This document shows, piece after piece, positions 8,662-20,666 of a stretch of 64,000 bases of DNA. The number at the start of each line of letters is the position of its first letter. Position 1 is the first letter of the stretch. A model generated the notes under the pieces. The model searched no databases, had not been told where the DNA came from, and saw only the letters and a list, made by a program, of their open reading frames with translations. The stretch comes from DATBQN01 sp963755825. GTDB taxonomy: Bacteria; Acidobacteriota; Thermoanaerobaculia; Multivoradales; UBA5704. The DNA is taken from positions 1,612,001 through 1,676,000 of the forward strand of contig CAVWLA010000001.1 of the NCBI GenBank assembly GCA_963755825.1, read 5' to 3'. A program made the translations under genes and the position numbers.

Positions 8662-9467
8662 GCCTGATCGACGAGGCGCTGAAGCGCGCCCGCCAGGAGG
8701 CGGCGCAGCAGGACGCCGCCCGCCGCGGCGCCGCCCAGCCCTGGATGCCGATGCCTCTCGCGCCGCTCCCCGCGCGGCGCCTGCCGGTCGCGGCCATCGG
8801 CGCCATCGCGCTCGCCCTCCTCCTCGTCGGCGGCGGCACCGTCTGGCTGCTCGGCCGCGGCGCGCCGAGCCCGGCGACCCCGTCACCCGCACCGCCGCGC
8901 CTCGCGGCCGTCTCGACGCCGGGCGCTCCGGCTCCGGCGGCCGCCGCGCCCGCTCTCCCGGCGCCGAACGGGCCGAGCGATCGGCGCGATCAGAGCGATC
9001 GGAGCCAGGCCGTCGCCGCACCGCCGGAGGCGACCCGGCGGGCCACGGTCGACGAGAGGGCCAGCCAGCGGCGAGATGTCGCCTCCAACCAGACGGCCGC
9101 GCCGCGGCCGGCGCGGGACCGCCGCGCCGACCGCGCCGAAACCGGCGAGCCGGCGCGCGAATCATCCAGCGCGACCCGCTCCTCCACCGAATCGAGAATC
9201 GCCGCGAAGACCGCCGAAGCCCGCCCCAAGCTCGAGACCGCCGCCCCCGAGGACGGCAGCAGCCACGTCCGCGAGGTCGCGCTCCCCAACGGCCACAAGC
9301 TCGAGCTGCGCGGCATCGCCTTCTCCGACACCCAGCCCGTCGTCCTCATCAACGGCAAGGTGCTGTCGCCCGGCGAGGCGGTGGAGGGCTACACAGTGGC
9401 CGCCATCGAGCAGGGCCGCGTCACCTTGAAGGGCGGCACCGGCACGCTCTACCTGACGCTCCAGTAG
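8658..9467 (+). CDS. gspB: GspB-type general secretion pathway protein
   Basis: The product is 269 residues beginning at GTG 8658 inside the upstream stop (GTGA). It opens with SLIDEALKRARQEAA, typical of GspB. A transmembrane segment lies at about 35-57 (LPVAAIGAIALALLLVGGGT), followed by a long Pro/Ala/Arg-rich periplasmic linker. The C-terminal ~60-residue type II secretion GspB domain includes ELRGIAFSDTQPVVLINGKV and GYTVAAIEQGRVTL. It is expected to anchor the ATPase encoded upstream to the inner membrane and to help secretin assembly. The low-complexity linker is normal for the family. Confidence 0.88.
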   Translation: MSLIDEALKRARQEAAQQDAARRGAAQPWMPMPLAPLPARRLPVAAIGAIALALLLVGGGTVWLLGRGAPSPATPSPAPPRLAAVSTPGAPAPAAAAPALPAPNGPSDRRDQSDRSQAVAAPPEATRRATVDERASQRRDVASNQTAAPRPARDRRADRAETGEPARESSSATRSSTESRIAAKTAEARPKLETAAPEDGSSHVREVALPNGHKLELRGIAFSDTQPVVLINGKVLSPGEAVEGYTVAAIEQGRVTLKGGTGTLYLTLQ

Positions 9468-9489
9468 GACGCCACCGGCCCGAGAATCC

Positions 9490-10008
9490 TTAGCCCGCCG
9501 CTTCGGGCAGCGCCACGCTCCGCGCCTTGACCTCGGGCTCGGTGAGACCGTAGATCGGCGGCGTGGGGACTCCCAGGAGGCCCAGCATGGTGTAGATCTG
9601 GCCGCGGTGGTGGACCTCGTGCTCGACCATGGCGCGGAGCCACTTCCAGGTGGCGAGCTCGGCGCCGCCCGGCGTCGTGCAGGGGCGCGCCAGATCCTCG
9701 GGGGTCAGCTGGCGGAGGAGGGCCATCGACTCGGCGTGCAGGCGGCCGAGGCGGGCGAGGATCTCGTCGTAGCCGTCGGCGAGATCGGACCCGTGCCCGG
9801 GATAGGCGCTCGGCCGACCGCAGGCGTTCTCGACGAACATGTAGCGCTCGATGCCGGCGAGGTGGCGGAGCAGGTCGCCGAAGCTCCAGGCGCCCTCGCC
9901 GTAGCGCCACTCGATGCGCTCGGGCGGGATCACCGCGGCAACCCGTAGCGTGCGCCCGCGGACGCCTTCGAAGTACGAGGTGAACGACTCGATCGGCTGG
10001 ATTTCCAT
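9490..10008 (-). CDS. DinB-family protein
   Basis: The product is 172 residues from ATG 10008 with AGGAGG upstream. It has the four-helix DinB/YfiT metal-binding fold: His in LLRHLAGIERY near residue 49 and the C-terminal EHEVHHRGQIYTML motif supply the three-His metal site. Members include bacillithiol- or mycothiol-dependent S-transferases and many damage-induced proteins of unknown activity; the substrate here cannot be inferred. It is on the same strand as the oxidoreductase upstream (58-bp gap), possibly co-transcribed. Confidence 0.87.
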   Translation of the reverse strand: MEIQPIESFTSYFEGVRGRTLRVAAVIPPERIEWRYGEGAWSFGDLLRHLAGIERYMFVENACGRPSAYPGHGSDLADGYDEILARLGRLHAESMALLRQLTPEDLARPCTTPGGAELATWKWLRAMVEHEVHHRGQIYTMLGLLGVPTPPIYGLTEPEVKARSVALPEAAG

Positions 10009-10066
10009 GGTCTCGAGCCTCCTTGAGGGCGGTCGAAATCGTTGGCGGGACTGAAGCGCTGGACGG

Positions 10067-11137
10067 TCAGCGGGCGGCGAGCGCGGCTTTGGGTTGTGGC
10101 GGCGCCGGCGGCGCCACGGGCTCCGGCACCGCGAGCTCGAACGCCTCGGCGAGCAGCTCGTAGGAGCGGCGGCGGGCCGCGTGGTCGTGGATCATCGAGA
10201 GCACCATCACCTCGTCGACCCCCGCCTCGCGGGCGAGCCGCGAGAGCCGCTCGTGGACGGCGCCGGGCGAGCCGACGAAGAGGCGCTCGCGGTTGCCGCG
10301 CACGAAGGCCCGCTCCTCGCCAGTGTAGGGGTAGTCGGTGGCCTCGGCGACGCTCGGATAGGCGCCTCGCGCGCCCTGCCGGATGCGCAGCCAGGCGAGG
10401 TCGAACGAGCGCGCCAGCTCGTCCGCCTCGGCGTCGGTCTCGGCGCAGACGACGGCGGTGGCGATGAGCGCCTGCGGCTCGGCGTTGCGGGTCGAAGGGC
10501 GGAAGCGGGCGCGGTAGAGGCGCAGGGCGTCGACCGCTGGCTCGGGGTGGATGTGGTGGGCGAAGGCGCAGCCGAGGCCGACCGCGGCGGCGAGCTGGGC
10601 GCTGTAGCCGCTCGAGCCGAGGAGCCAGAGCGGCGGCGGCGCGACGCCCTCGGGGATGGCGACGATGCGGCGGAACGGATGGTCGTCGGGGAAGTCGTCC
10701 TCGAGGAAGGCGAGGAGCTCGGCGAGCTGCTCCGGGAAGTCGTCTGCGGCGAGCGCCTCGCGCGAGCGGCGCAGGGCGAGAGCGGTCAGCGAGTCGGTCC
10801 CCGGCGCGCGGCCGAGGCCGAGGTCGATGCGGCGGGGATGGAGCGCCTCGAGCACGCGGAAGGTCTCGGCGACCTTGAGCGGCGCGTGGTTGGGGAGCAT
10901 GACGCCGCCCGAGCCCACCCGCAGGCGCGAGGTGACGGCGGCGACGTGGCCGATGAGCACCTCGGGGACCGAGCTGGCGAGGCCGGCGGCGTTGTGGTGC
11001 TCGGCGAGCCAGTAGCGGTGGTAGCCGAGCGACTCGGCGAGGCGCGCCAGGTCGAGCGTGTTGCGCAGCGCCTGGGCGCCGGTCGAGCCCGAGGGCACCG
11101 GCGAGAGGTCGAGGACGGAGAGGCGGAGCGGAGCCAT
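10067..11137 (-). CDS. LLM-class flavin-dependent oxidoreductase (luciferase-like, MsnO8-type)
   Basis: The product is 356 residues from ATG 11137, preferred over the ATG at 11158 because GAGGG lies 5 nt upstream. It has a bacterial luciferase-like TIM barrel: RLSVLDLSPVPSG at the N-terminus, WLAEHHN, GGVMLPNHAPLKVAE and LGLGRAPGTD. These features match the MsnO8 subfamily of FMN-dependent monooxygenases/oxidoreductases. The substrate is unknown. It lies 119 bp downstream of the CDF transporter on the same strand, with no obvious functional link. Confidence 0.88.
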   Translation of the reverse strand: MAPLRLSVLDLSPVPSGSTGAQALRNTLDLARLAESLGYHRYWLAEHHNAAGLASSVPEVLIGHVAAVTSRLRVGSGGVMLPNHAPLKVAETFRVLEALHPRRIDLGLGRAPGTDSLTALALRRSREALAADDFPEQLAELLAFLEDDFPDDHPFRRIVAIPEGVAPPPLWLLGSSGYSAQLAAAVGLGCAFAHHIHPEPAVDALRLYRARFRPSTRNAEPQALIATAVVCAETDAEADELARSFDLAWLRIRQGARGAYPSVAEATDYPYTGEERAFVRGNRERLFVGSPGAVHERLSRLAREAGVDEVMVLSMIHDHAARRRSYELLAEAFELAVPEPVAPPAPPQPKAALAAR

Positions 11138-11256
11138 GGTGTCCCTCGACTCTCTCAAACGCCCTCGCCGCGGTGATGATTCCGCGGTGTTGGGGAAACC
11201 GGGGAAACCGCGGGAAGAAGCGACGGGGAGGGGCGCCCGCTCAGGCGGTCAGGCGC

Positions 11257-12219
11257 TCAGGCGGTCACCGCGCCGCTCGCGACCTGCGGGGCGTCGCAGC
11301 CCTCGCAGGGGTCGTGGACGCCCTCGGCCTCCACCTGGATCGTCACGTGGTGGATGCCGAAGCGGTCGTGCAGGCGGGAGCGGATCTCGTTGAGCAGCTC
11401 GCGCGGGGTGAGGCCGTCGCGGGTGACGACGTGCGCCGAGAGCGACTCGCGGCCGCTGGTGATCGTCCACACGTGGAGGTCGTGGACGGCGCGCACCTCG
11501 CGGCAGTCGAGGAGGGTCGCCCGCACCTCCTCGACGTCGATGTGGCCGGGGGCGGACTCCATGAGGACGGAGAGCGTCTCGCGGAGGAGCGCCCACGACG
11601 AGTAGATGACGAGGAGGCCGATCGCCGCCGAGGCGATGGGATCGGCGAGCGTCCAGCCGAAGAACCAGATGCAGGCGCCGGCGACCACCGCCTGGAGGCT
11701 GCCGAGGGCATCGGTCAGCGTGTGGAGCCAGACGCCACGCATGTTCAAGTTCTCGCCCTGCCCGCGCCCGCCGTGGAGGACGCCGAGAGCCGCGACGTTG
11801 ACGATCAGGCCGCCGGCCGCCACCGCCATCATCAGCGGCGCCTGCACCTGGGGCGGATGGGAGAGGCGGTGGTAGGCCTCGACGAAGATGAAGATCGAGA
11901 TGGCGACGAGCGTGCTGCCGTTGGCGAGCGCCGCCAGGATCTCCATGCGCTGGTAGCCGAAGGTGCTCCGCGCCGTCGGCGGCTTGCGCGCGATCCACAT
12001 GGCGAAGAGCGAGAGGCCGATCGCCGCCACGTCCGACAGCATGTGGCCGGCGTCGGCGAGGAGGGCGAGCGAGTTGCTGAGCAGGCCGCCGACCACCTCC
12101 GCCAGCATGTAGGCGAACGACAGGCCGAGCACGATCGAGAGGCGCCGGAGGTTGCCGGCGCTCGGATCGGCATGGGTGTGCGCCCCGTGCCCGTGGTGAT
12201 GATGGTGCCCTGCGCCCAT
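11257..12219 (-). CDS. Cation diffusion facilitator metal exporter (CzcD/ZitB-like)
   Basis: The product is 320 residues with a His-rich N-terminus (GAGHHHHHGHGAHTH) and six transmembrane helices. The paired transport-site motifs are HMLSD (within DAGHMLSD, TM2) and HTLTD (TM5). A cytoplasmic ferredoxin-like domain (VRAVHDLHVWTITSG...ESLSAHVV) follows. The pattern fits Zn2+/Co2+/Cd2+ efflux by proton antiport. The C-terminus ends in a Cys pair (DPCEGCDAP) that may bind metal. It starts 64 bp after the Cu+ ATPase stop on the same strand, so the two probably form a metal-efflux operon. Confidence 0.93.
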   Translation of the reverse strand: MGAGHHHHHGHGAHTHADPSAGNLRRLSIVLGLSFAYMLAEVVGGLLSNSLALLADAGHMLSDVAAIGLSLFAMWIARKPPTARSTFGYQRMEILAALANGSTLVAISIFIFVEAYHRLSHPPQVQAPLMMAVAAGGLIVNVAALGVLHGGRGQGENLNMRGVWLHTLTDALGSLQAVVAGACIWFFGWTLADPIASAAIGLLVIYSSWALLRETLSVLMESAPGHIDVEEVRATLLDCREVRAVHDLHVWTITSGRESLSAHVVTRDGLTPRELLNEIRSRLHDRFGIHHVTIQVEAEGVHDPCEGCDAPQVASGAVTA

Positions 12220-12283
12220 GGTGTGATTCTACCTCGTCGTCGTTGTCGGAGCCGCGGCGTCCGCCGCAGGCGCAGCGGCTGTT

Positions 12284-14653
<2,370 letters not shown>

Positions 14654-14819
14654 GTTGGCTCGGGAGGGGGTTCGTGCGATGCGGCGGACCGCGGCTACAC
14701 CTCTTAAAAGCGCGCGGCGGGCGGCGCGCATTCCCGTGCGGCCTCGCTTCGAGAATCCACCAGGCCATTGCGGAGCGTCGAAGGCCCACGGCGGTTTTGT
14801 CCCGCGAGATCCACCACAG

Positions 14820-14930
14820 TGTCATCCTGAGCGCAGCGAAGGATCCGGGGGGAGGGAGCGCGCCAAATGATTGAGCGGCTTATGCATCGGGCTTCCCCCA
14901 CGCGGATCCTTCGCTGCGCTCAGGATGACA
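14820..14930. repeat. Perfect 27-bp inverted repeat of the CTGAGCGCAGCGAAGGATC type
   Basis: The arms at 14820-14846 and 14904-14930 are exact reverse complements separated by 57 bp. Each contains CATCCTGAGCGCAGCGAAGG or its complement. I recognise this core as a widely dispersed intergenic element in many GC-rich environmental genomes. It occupies most of the 358-bp gap between the Cu+ ATPase start and the sulfatase stop and could fold into a long hairpin, acting as a terminator or mRNA stabiliser for the sulfatase operon (inference). Confidence 0.85.
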
Positions 14931-15011
14931 ATTCAAGGATTCGTCGATGAGCCAGAGCGACGAGCCCTTTGGCGGGTCCTGAGCCAAACCCACAGCGCTT
15001 AGAACGACAAT

Positions 15012-17003
15012 TCAGCGGATGTAGCCCAGGGCACGCAGGCGCGCCGTGTCCTCGCTCGGGATCGCCTGGTGCACCGTCGCCGGCGCCTCGGCGCGGGCGC
15101 GGGCGGCGAGGCGGGCGAGCTCCTCGGCACAGCGGTTGTGCTCGCGGCTGGTGGGCGCCAGCGGCCGCCGCTCGGCCGGATCGCGCTCGAGGTCGAAGGC
15201 GCGCACCGGCGCGACCGGCCGGCCGAACTGGTCCTTGCCGGCGGCGTCGCCGATGCACTTCAGGCTGCCGACGGTCACCGCCTGGAGATCGACCGCCCCC
15301 GACTCGAGCGAGGCCTCCACCCGCGTCTCGGCGGCGAGGGCGCGCGGCGGCCGGTCCGGCGCGCGGAGCGCGGCGAGGAGGCTCTCGCCATCGAAGCCGG
15401 GAACGCCGGGAGCGCCGGAGACGCCGGCGCGCCCGATCGCCTCGACCAGGGTCGGCGCCAGATCGACCGTCGACACCGGCGCCGTCACCCGCCGCGGGGC
15501 GATCCCCAGCGCGCGCGGCAGCTTCACCATCATCGGCACCCTGAGCAGCTCCTCGAAGAGCGTCCGCCCGTGATCGAAGGAGCCGTGCTCGTCGAACTCC
15601 TCGCCGTGGTCGGCGACCAGCACGATCAGGCTCTCGTCGTAGAGGCCGGCGCTCCGCAGGAGGTCGAGAAAGGCGCCGAACTGGCGGTCGGCGGCCTTCA
15701 CCTCGCCCTCGTAGAGGCCGCGCAGATGGGCGACGTCCCGGGGGTCGTGCAGGTTGCGGGCGATGAAGATCTGCGGGTTGTAGAGATCGTCCGCGAGCCG
15801 CCCCGGCCGCGCCGCGGCGAAGGCGCGGTCGGCGCCGCGCGGCGCGTAGATGGCATGCGGATCGACGGTGTGGAGGAAGGCGAAGAGGGGCCGCGCGGGA
15901 TGGAGGGGCCGGCGCAGGTTCTGCTCGAGGAACCAGCGCGCATCGGCCGAGGACATCTTGCCGTTCTCGTAGACGTTCAGGAAGAAGGTGTCGAAGCCGC
16001 GCTGGATGCCGTAGCCGTCGCCCCCCAGCAGCCACTGGGAGATGCCGAGCGTCTCGTAGCCGGCGCGGCCGAAGAGGGTGGGAAGCCACGGCTCGCTCGT
16101 CTCCGGCAGGCGGTCGCCGGGAAGGTGCACGCCGTGGTGGAACGGATAGCGGCCGGTGAGGATCGAGAAGACGGCCGGGAGAGTCCACGAGGCGGCGCTC
16201 CGCGTCTCCGCGAAGAGGGCCGCGTCGCGGCTGAAGGCGTCGATGCGCGGCGTCGCCGCGAGCGGCGAGCCGTAGGCCCCCACCGAGTCGGCGCGCAGGG
16301 TATCGATCAGGTAGATGAAGACGTCGGGGCGCCCGGCGATCGGCCGGCGGGGAGCGGGCGGCGGCGCGCCCGTGGCTGCCGCGGCCTCTCCCCCACCGTC
16401 GATCGCCTCGCCGCGCGGCACCACGGCGAGCGTGTCGTAGAGCACGGAGAGGGCGCGGACGTCCCCTCCCAGGCCGAGCTTCGACGGCTGCGCGGCGTGC
16501 GCCGCGAGGAGCTTCAGCGTGTTGATCGGCGAGGTGAGCGCCGCGGCGGGGAGCGGGATGCGCAGCTCACCCCACTCCTTCTCGATGGGGAAGCGGCCGA
16601 GGAAGTGCCCGTTCAGCGTCGCGTCGACCGCCTGCGGCGGCGCCTCGGGGTAGATCAGCGGCAGGCAGCGGCCGGCGAGCTCGGCGTCGGCGAAGGGCGG
16701 CACCGCGAAGTAGACCTCGGCGAGCTTGGAGGCCCAGGCGACGCCGCGCACCTCGCGCGAGCCGGCGCCCCAGATCGGCTCCGGCCGATACCAGCCGGGG
16801 CCGAGCTCGATGCCGGCCGGATCGTCGTCGAAGCCGCGGCGGAAGGCCGCCGAGGCGGCGGCGCCGCCGCGCGACGAGGCGGCGGGCGAAGCCCGGCGGC
16901 AGCCGCCCACGGCGAGCGGCGCGAGCACCGCGAGCAGGGCCATCCCGGCGGCGATGGAGGTCGAGGCGGCCGCTCTCCGGCGCCGGCGCGGATCGAGATT
17001 CAC
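15012..17003 (-). CDS. Sulfatase-fold lipoprotein (alkaline-phosphatase superfamily)
   Basis: The product is 663 residues from GTG 17003, which overlaps the stop of the upstream gene (GTGA). A hydrophobic N-terminus with LAVGGC is a likely lipobox. Residues ~35-190 form an extra N-terminal beta-rich domain. Residues ~225-620 form the sulfatase domain, with metal ligands in DTLRADSVGAYG and in LVADHGEEFDEHG. The nucleophile position reads SWTLPAVFSILTG, so Thr replaces the Cys/Ser of the formylglycine motif. It is therefore probably a phospho- or other ester hydrolase/transferase rather than a formylglycine sulfatase (inference). It ends LRALGYIR, common in this subgroup. It is probably co-transcribed with the FAD/Fe-S gene. 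Confidence 0.85.
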   Translation of the reverse strand: MNLDPRRRRRAAASTSIAAGMALLAVLAPLAVGGCRRASPAASSRGGAAASAAFRRGFDDDPAGIELGPGWYRPEPIWGAGSREVRGVAWASKLAEVYFAVPPFADAELAGRCLPLIYPEAPPQAVDATLNGHFLGRFPIEKEWGELRIPLPAAALTSPINTLKLLAAHAAQPSKLGLGGDVRALSVLYDTLAVVPRGEAIDGGGEAAAATGAPPPAPRRPIAGRPDVFIYLIDTLRADSVGAYGSPLAATPRIDAFSRDAALFAETRSAASWTLPAVFSILTGRYPFHHGVHLPGDRLPETSEPWLPTLFGRAGYETLGISQWLLGGDGYGIQRGFDTFFLNVYENGKMSSADARWFLEQNLRRPLHPARPLFAFLHTVDPHAIYAPRGADRAFAAARPGRLADDLYNPQIFIARNLHDPRDVAHLRGLYEGEVKAADRQFGAFLDLLRSAGLYDESLIVLVADHGEEFDEHGSFDHGRTLFEELLRVPMMVKLPRALGIAPRRVTAPVSTVDLAPTLVEAIGRAGVSGAPGVPGFDGESLLAALRAPDRPPRALAAETRVEASLESGAVDLQAVTVGSLKCIGDAAGKDQFGRPVAPVRAFDLERDPAERRPLAPTSREHNRCAEELARLAARARAEAPATVHQAIPSEDTARLRALGYIR

Positions 17004-20000
17004 GGGACGGAAGAGTATCTCGATCCCGGCGCCTGGCGCCCCTCGCCCGCCGCCCCGTCGCCCGCCAGAGCGAGGCGGAGCACGTCGGCGAGGTGGAGGG
17101 CGCGGCGGTCGGTCGTCTGCGCGATCTGCTCGCGGCAGCTGAAACCGTCGGCGAGGATGAGCTCGTCCGCTCCGGCGCTCCGCACGGCGGGGAGGAGCGC
17201 CCGCTCGCCCGCCGCGATCGAGACCGCATAACGCTCGCCGGGCTCGAAGCCGAAGGCGCCCGCCATGCCGCAGCAGCCGGAGTCGACGAGGCGGTAGTCG
17301 AGGCCGAGCTGGCGGATCACCGCCTCCTCAGCGCCCATGCCGAGGATCGACTTGTGATGGCAGTGGCCGTGGACCAGCGCCCGGCGACCCATCAGGCCGG
17401 AGCCGCCGGCGAAGCCCGCCGGCTCCCACGCCTGCTTGACGAGGAATTCCGACAACAGGAAGGTCTGCGCCGCGAGGCGGCGCGCCTCCGGATCGTCGGG
17501 CATCAGCTGCAGCATCTCGTCGCGAAAGACGGCGACGCAGGAGGGCTCGAGGCCGACGACGGGCGTGCCGGCGGCGATCTCCGGGCGCAGCGCATCGAGG
17601 ATGCCGCGGAGCTGGCGCTCGGCGAGGCCGAGCATGCCGTAGTCGTAGAGCGGCCGGCCGCAGCAGAGCGGGCGCGGCGGCAGCGCTACCGCGAAGCCAG
17701 CCGCCTCGAGCACCTCGACGGCCGCGCGCGCGGTCTCGGGATGGAAATAGTTGTTGAAGGTGTCGGGCCAGAGGACGACGCGGCGGCGCACCGCGGCGGC
17801 GGCTGTCGCGAGCGGTGGCCGGCGGGCGAACCAGGAAGTGAAAGAGGTCGTCGCCAAGGCCGGCACCCGGCGCTCCGGCGCCATGCCGGCGGCCGCCTTG
17901 GCGAGCCGCGAGAGGCCGCGCGTCTGGGTGGCGAAGTTGACCAGGCGCGGCAGGCGGGAGGCAGCGCGCGCCCACCAGTGGACGAGCCCGAAGGCGTAGG
18001 CGCTCCGCGGCCGCAGGCGCCCCTCGTAGTAGATGCGCCAGGAACTCCGCCTTGTAGGTCGCCATGTCGACGCTCATCGGGCACTCGGTCTTGCAGCCCT
18101 TGCAGGAGAGACAGAGGTCGAGCGCCTGCTTGACGTGGCGCGTCGCGCCAGCCGCCCCTGAGCGGATCGCCCGCCAGCATCTCGAAGAGCAGGCGGGCGC
18201 GGCCGCGCGTCGAGTGCGCCTCCTCGCGCGTCACCATGTAGCTCGGGCACATGGTGCCGGTCGTGCTCCTTGCGGCATTCGCCGACGCCGACGCAGCGCA
18301 GCGTCGCGCGAGCGAAGCTGCCGCGATCGTCGCCCGCGAATTTGAAATGGGTCGGGAGCTGCGGCGGAGCGTAGCCGGGGCCGAGGCGCAGGTTCTCGTC
18401 CATCCGGTAGGGGTCGACCACCTTCCCCGGGTTCATCTTCCACTCCGGGATCCCAGATCGACTTGAACTCGCGGAAGGCGAGGACGAGCTCCGGCCCGAA
18501 CATCTTCGGCAGCAGCTCGGCCCGCGCCTGGCCGTCGCCGTGCTCGCCGGAGAGCGAGCCGCCGAACGACAGCACGAGGTCGGCCGCCTCGCCCATGAAG
18601 GCGCGGTACTTGGCGATGCCCGCCGCGCTCAGCAGATCGAAGTCGATGCGGGTGTGGATGCAGCCCTGGCCGAAGTGGCCGTAGAGCGCGCCGGTGTAGC
18701 CATAGCGGTCGTAGAGGCGGCGCAGCGCGCGGAGGTAGCGGCCGACCTCGGCCGGCGGCACCGCGGAGTCTTCCCAGCCCTCCCACGAGTCCTCCTGTCC
18801 CGGCGCCCGCGCCGTCGCGGCGAGCCCCGACTCGCGCACCTTCCAGAGCCTCGCCGCCTCCGTCGCGTCGGCGCACAGCCGCATCGTCGGCGGGCTAGGC
18901 CGCCTGGCGAGCGCGGCCATCAGGGCGCGGGCCTTGGCGTCCGACTCGCCGCGGTCGCCGCCGCCGAGCTCGACCAGCAGCCAGCCGCGGCCGGGGGGCA
19001 GCAGGGCGACGCTCGCCGCCTGCAGCCCCTGGCGCTGCATGCCGGCGACCAGCCGATCGTCGAGCCCCTCGAGGCCGATGGGGCCGGCGGCGAGGATCTC
19101 CGGCACGTCGTCGCCGGCGTCGAAGACCTCCGGATAGCCGAGGACGACGACGCTCCGCGCCGGCGGGCTGGCGACCAGCCGCACCGTGGCCTCGAGGACG
19201 GTGACGCACGTCCCCTCCGTCCCCACCAGCGCCTTGGCGAGGTCGAAGCCGTTCTCGGGCAGGAGCTGCGGCAGGTTGTAGCCCGAGACGCGCCGCGGGA
19301 TCGCCGGGTAGCGCTTGCGGATGAGGTCGGCGTAGCGGTCGCGGAGCGCCCGCAGGCGCAGGTAGATCTCACCCCGTCGGCCGCCGCCGGCGATGATCTC
19401 GGCGATCTCCGCCTCCGCCGTCCTCCCCACCCGCAGGCGGAGGCCGTCGTAGGTGAGCACCTCGAGCTCGAGGACGTTGTCCTCGGTCTTCCCCGCCATC
19501 TCCGAGTGGACGCCGCACGAGTTGTTGCCGATCATGCCGCCCAGGGTGCAGCGGTTGTGCGTCGCCGGATCGGGACCGAAGGTGAGGCCGTGGCGCTCGG
19601 CGGCGTCGCGCAGATCGTCGAGCACGAGGCCGGGCTGGACGCGCGCCCAGCGGCCCGCGGCGTCGAGCTCGACGATGCCGCGCAGGTGCTTCGAGAGATC
19701 GCAGACGACGGCGACGTTGCAGCACTGGCCGGCGAGACTGGTGCCGCCGCCGCGGGAGAGGAACGGCGCCCCCCACCGCTCGCAGGCGGCCACCGCGGCG
19801 ACGACGTCCTCCGCGTCGATGGGCACGACGACGCCGATCGGGACCTGCCGGTAGTTCGAGCCGTCGGTCGCATAGAGCGCGCGGCTGCCGGCATCGAACC
19901 GCACCTCGCCATGGAGGACGCGCCGCAGCTCGGCGGCAAGGCCGGCGGCATCGCCGTCCGAGAGACCGGGCTGAGGAGAGAGGCGCCCGGAGGACGCCGA

Positions 20001-20057
20001 GCGCTGGGAGGTGAGAAGCGCCGTCTCGGCCGGGGTCACGGGAGGATCATCTCTCAT
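17000..20057 (-). pseudogene. FAD-binding and (Fe-S)-binding oxidase gene with four +1 frameshifts
   Basis: Homologous protein sequence runs through from ATG 20057 (MRDDPPVTPAETALL) to the stop at 17000, but in shifting frames. The FAD-binding PCMH/GlcD-like part (GGGTSLAGQCCN, GGMIGNNSCG, SGEHGDG) is intact to about 18444. Then come CVGVGECRK, MCPSYMVTREE, CLSCKGCKTECP and the CCG domain (LCCGRPLYDYG, SGCCGMAGAFG). Extra bases sit at 18443, 18259, 18138 and 18032; deleting them restores one frame of 1017 residues. The family oxidises D-2-hydroxyacids such as D-lactate and passes electrons through the Fe-S domain. It is either a recent pseudogene or a cluster of sequence errors; no stop codons lie inside the restored frame. 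Confidence 0.85.
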
Positions 20058-20090
20058 GTCTGAAGGAGGCGCTGTCAAGAGAGCCAGGAG

Positions 20091-20329
20091 AGGTGTCAGG
20101 TACTCGGCTGCCGGTGCTTCCTGGAGATCGGCAACCTTCTTGCCCTGCCATGCTTCCCCCGCCCGCCCTTTCAGGTAGGGTGCCACCCACCCGCCCTCAC
20201 CCCCCCACCCGCTGGGCCGCCTTGCGACCGAAAGGGGAGCCGCGGATCGCCAGGAGACGGAGACCACCATCTCCGCCCCCACCGACATCGGCACCACCGC
20301 CCGATCCGCGCAAGAATCGGCTGGCACCT
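20091..20329 (-). repeat. Composite dispersed element, copy 1 (minus orientation)
   Basis: Read on the minus strand it begins AGGTGCCAGCCGATTCTTG (20329 downward). It continues through GATCTCCGTCTC-like sequence, GGCGGCCCAGCGGGTGGG and GTGGCACCCTACCTGA, to CAGGGCAAGAAGGTT, and ends in CCGAGTACCTGACACCT (20107-20091). It is homologous in the same order to the element at 32276-32582 and partly to 20400-20599. It lies 34 bp upstream of the FAD/Fe-S gene start. Confidence 0.8.
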
Positions 20330-20361
20330 CACCGGATGACCCCAAGAATCGGCTGGCACCT
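20312..20361 (+). repeat. Two adjacent REP-like 18-mers
   Basis: AAGAATCGGCTGGCACCT occurs exactly at 20312-20329 and 20344-20361, in direct orientation. The first forms the end of composite copy 1. Confidence 0.9.
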
Positions 20362-20399
20362 TGCCGGCACCTTATCGAAGCACCTCATCGAATGATCCA

Positions 20400-20640
20400 G
20401 AGGTGGGACCGATTCCCTGTCCAGCGGCGACGGCCGCTCCCGCCAGGCAGCGGTCGACGGAAGCTCTCCCGGTCGCATGGCGGCCCAGCGGGTGGGGGGG
20501 TGAGGGCGGGTGGGTGGCACCCTACCTGAAAGGGCGGGCGGTGGAAACGTTGCAGGGCAAGGAGGTTAGCCTGAAGCGAACAGGGTGCCAGGTACTCGGT
20601 CCGGCTTCTGGCCCGCCCCTCCAAGAATCGGCTGGCACCT
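20400..20640 (+). repeat. Composite dispersed element, copy 2, with trailing REP-like 18-mer
   Basis: This copy is in the opposite orientation to copy 1. It opens with a degenerate AGGTGGGACCGATTCC and carries GGCGGCCCAGCGGGTGGG and GTGGCACCCTACCTGAA. It continues with CAGGGCAAGGAGGTT and ends GGTGCCAGGTACTCGG (20584-20599). An exact AAGAATCGGCTGGCACCT follows at 20623-20640. Copies 1 and 2 form a large imperfect inverted repeat. Confidence 0.78.
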
Positions 20641-20666
20641 CCCCTCGGCGCAGGTCGGGCCCGGTC

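Noticed and set aside
20058..20345. N-terminal extension of the FAD/Fe-S oxidase through VPADSC and VAPYLKGRA
   Set aside because: These residues are the composite repeat read through in frame; the family sequence begins after MRDDPP at 20057.
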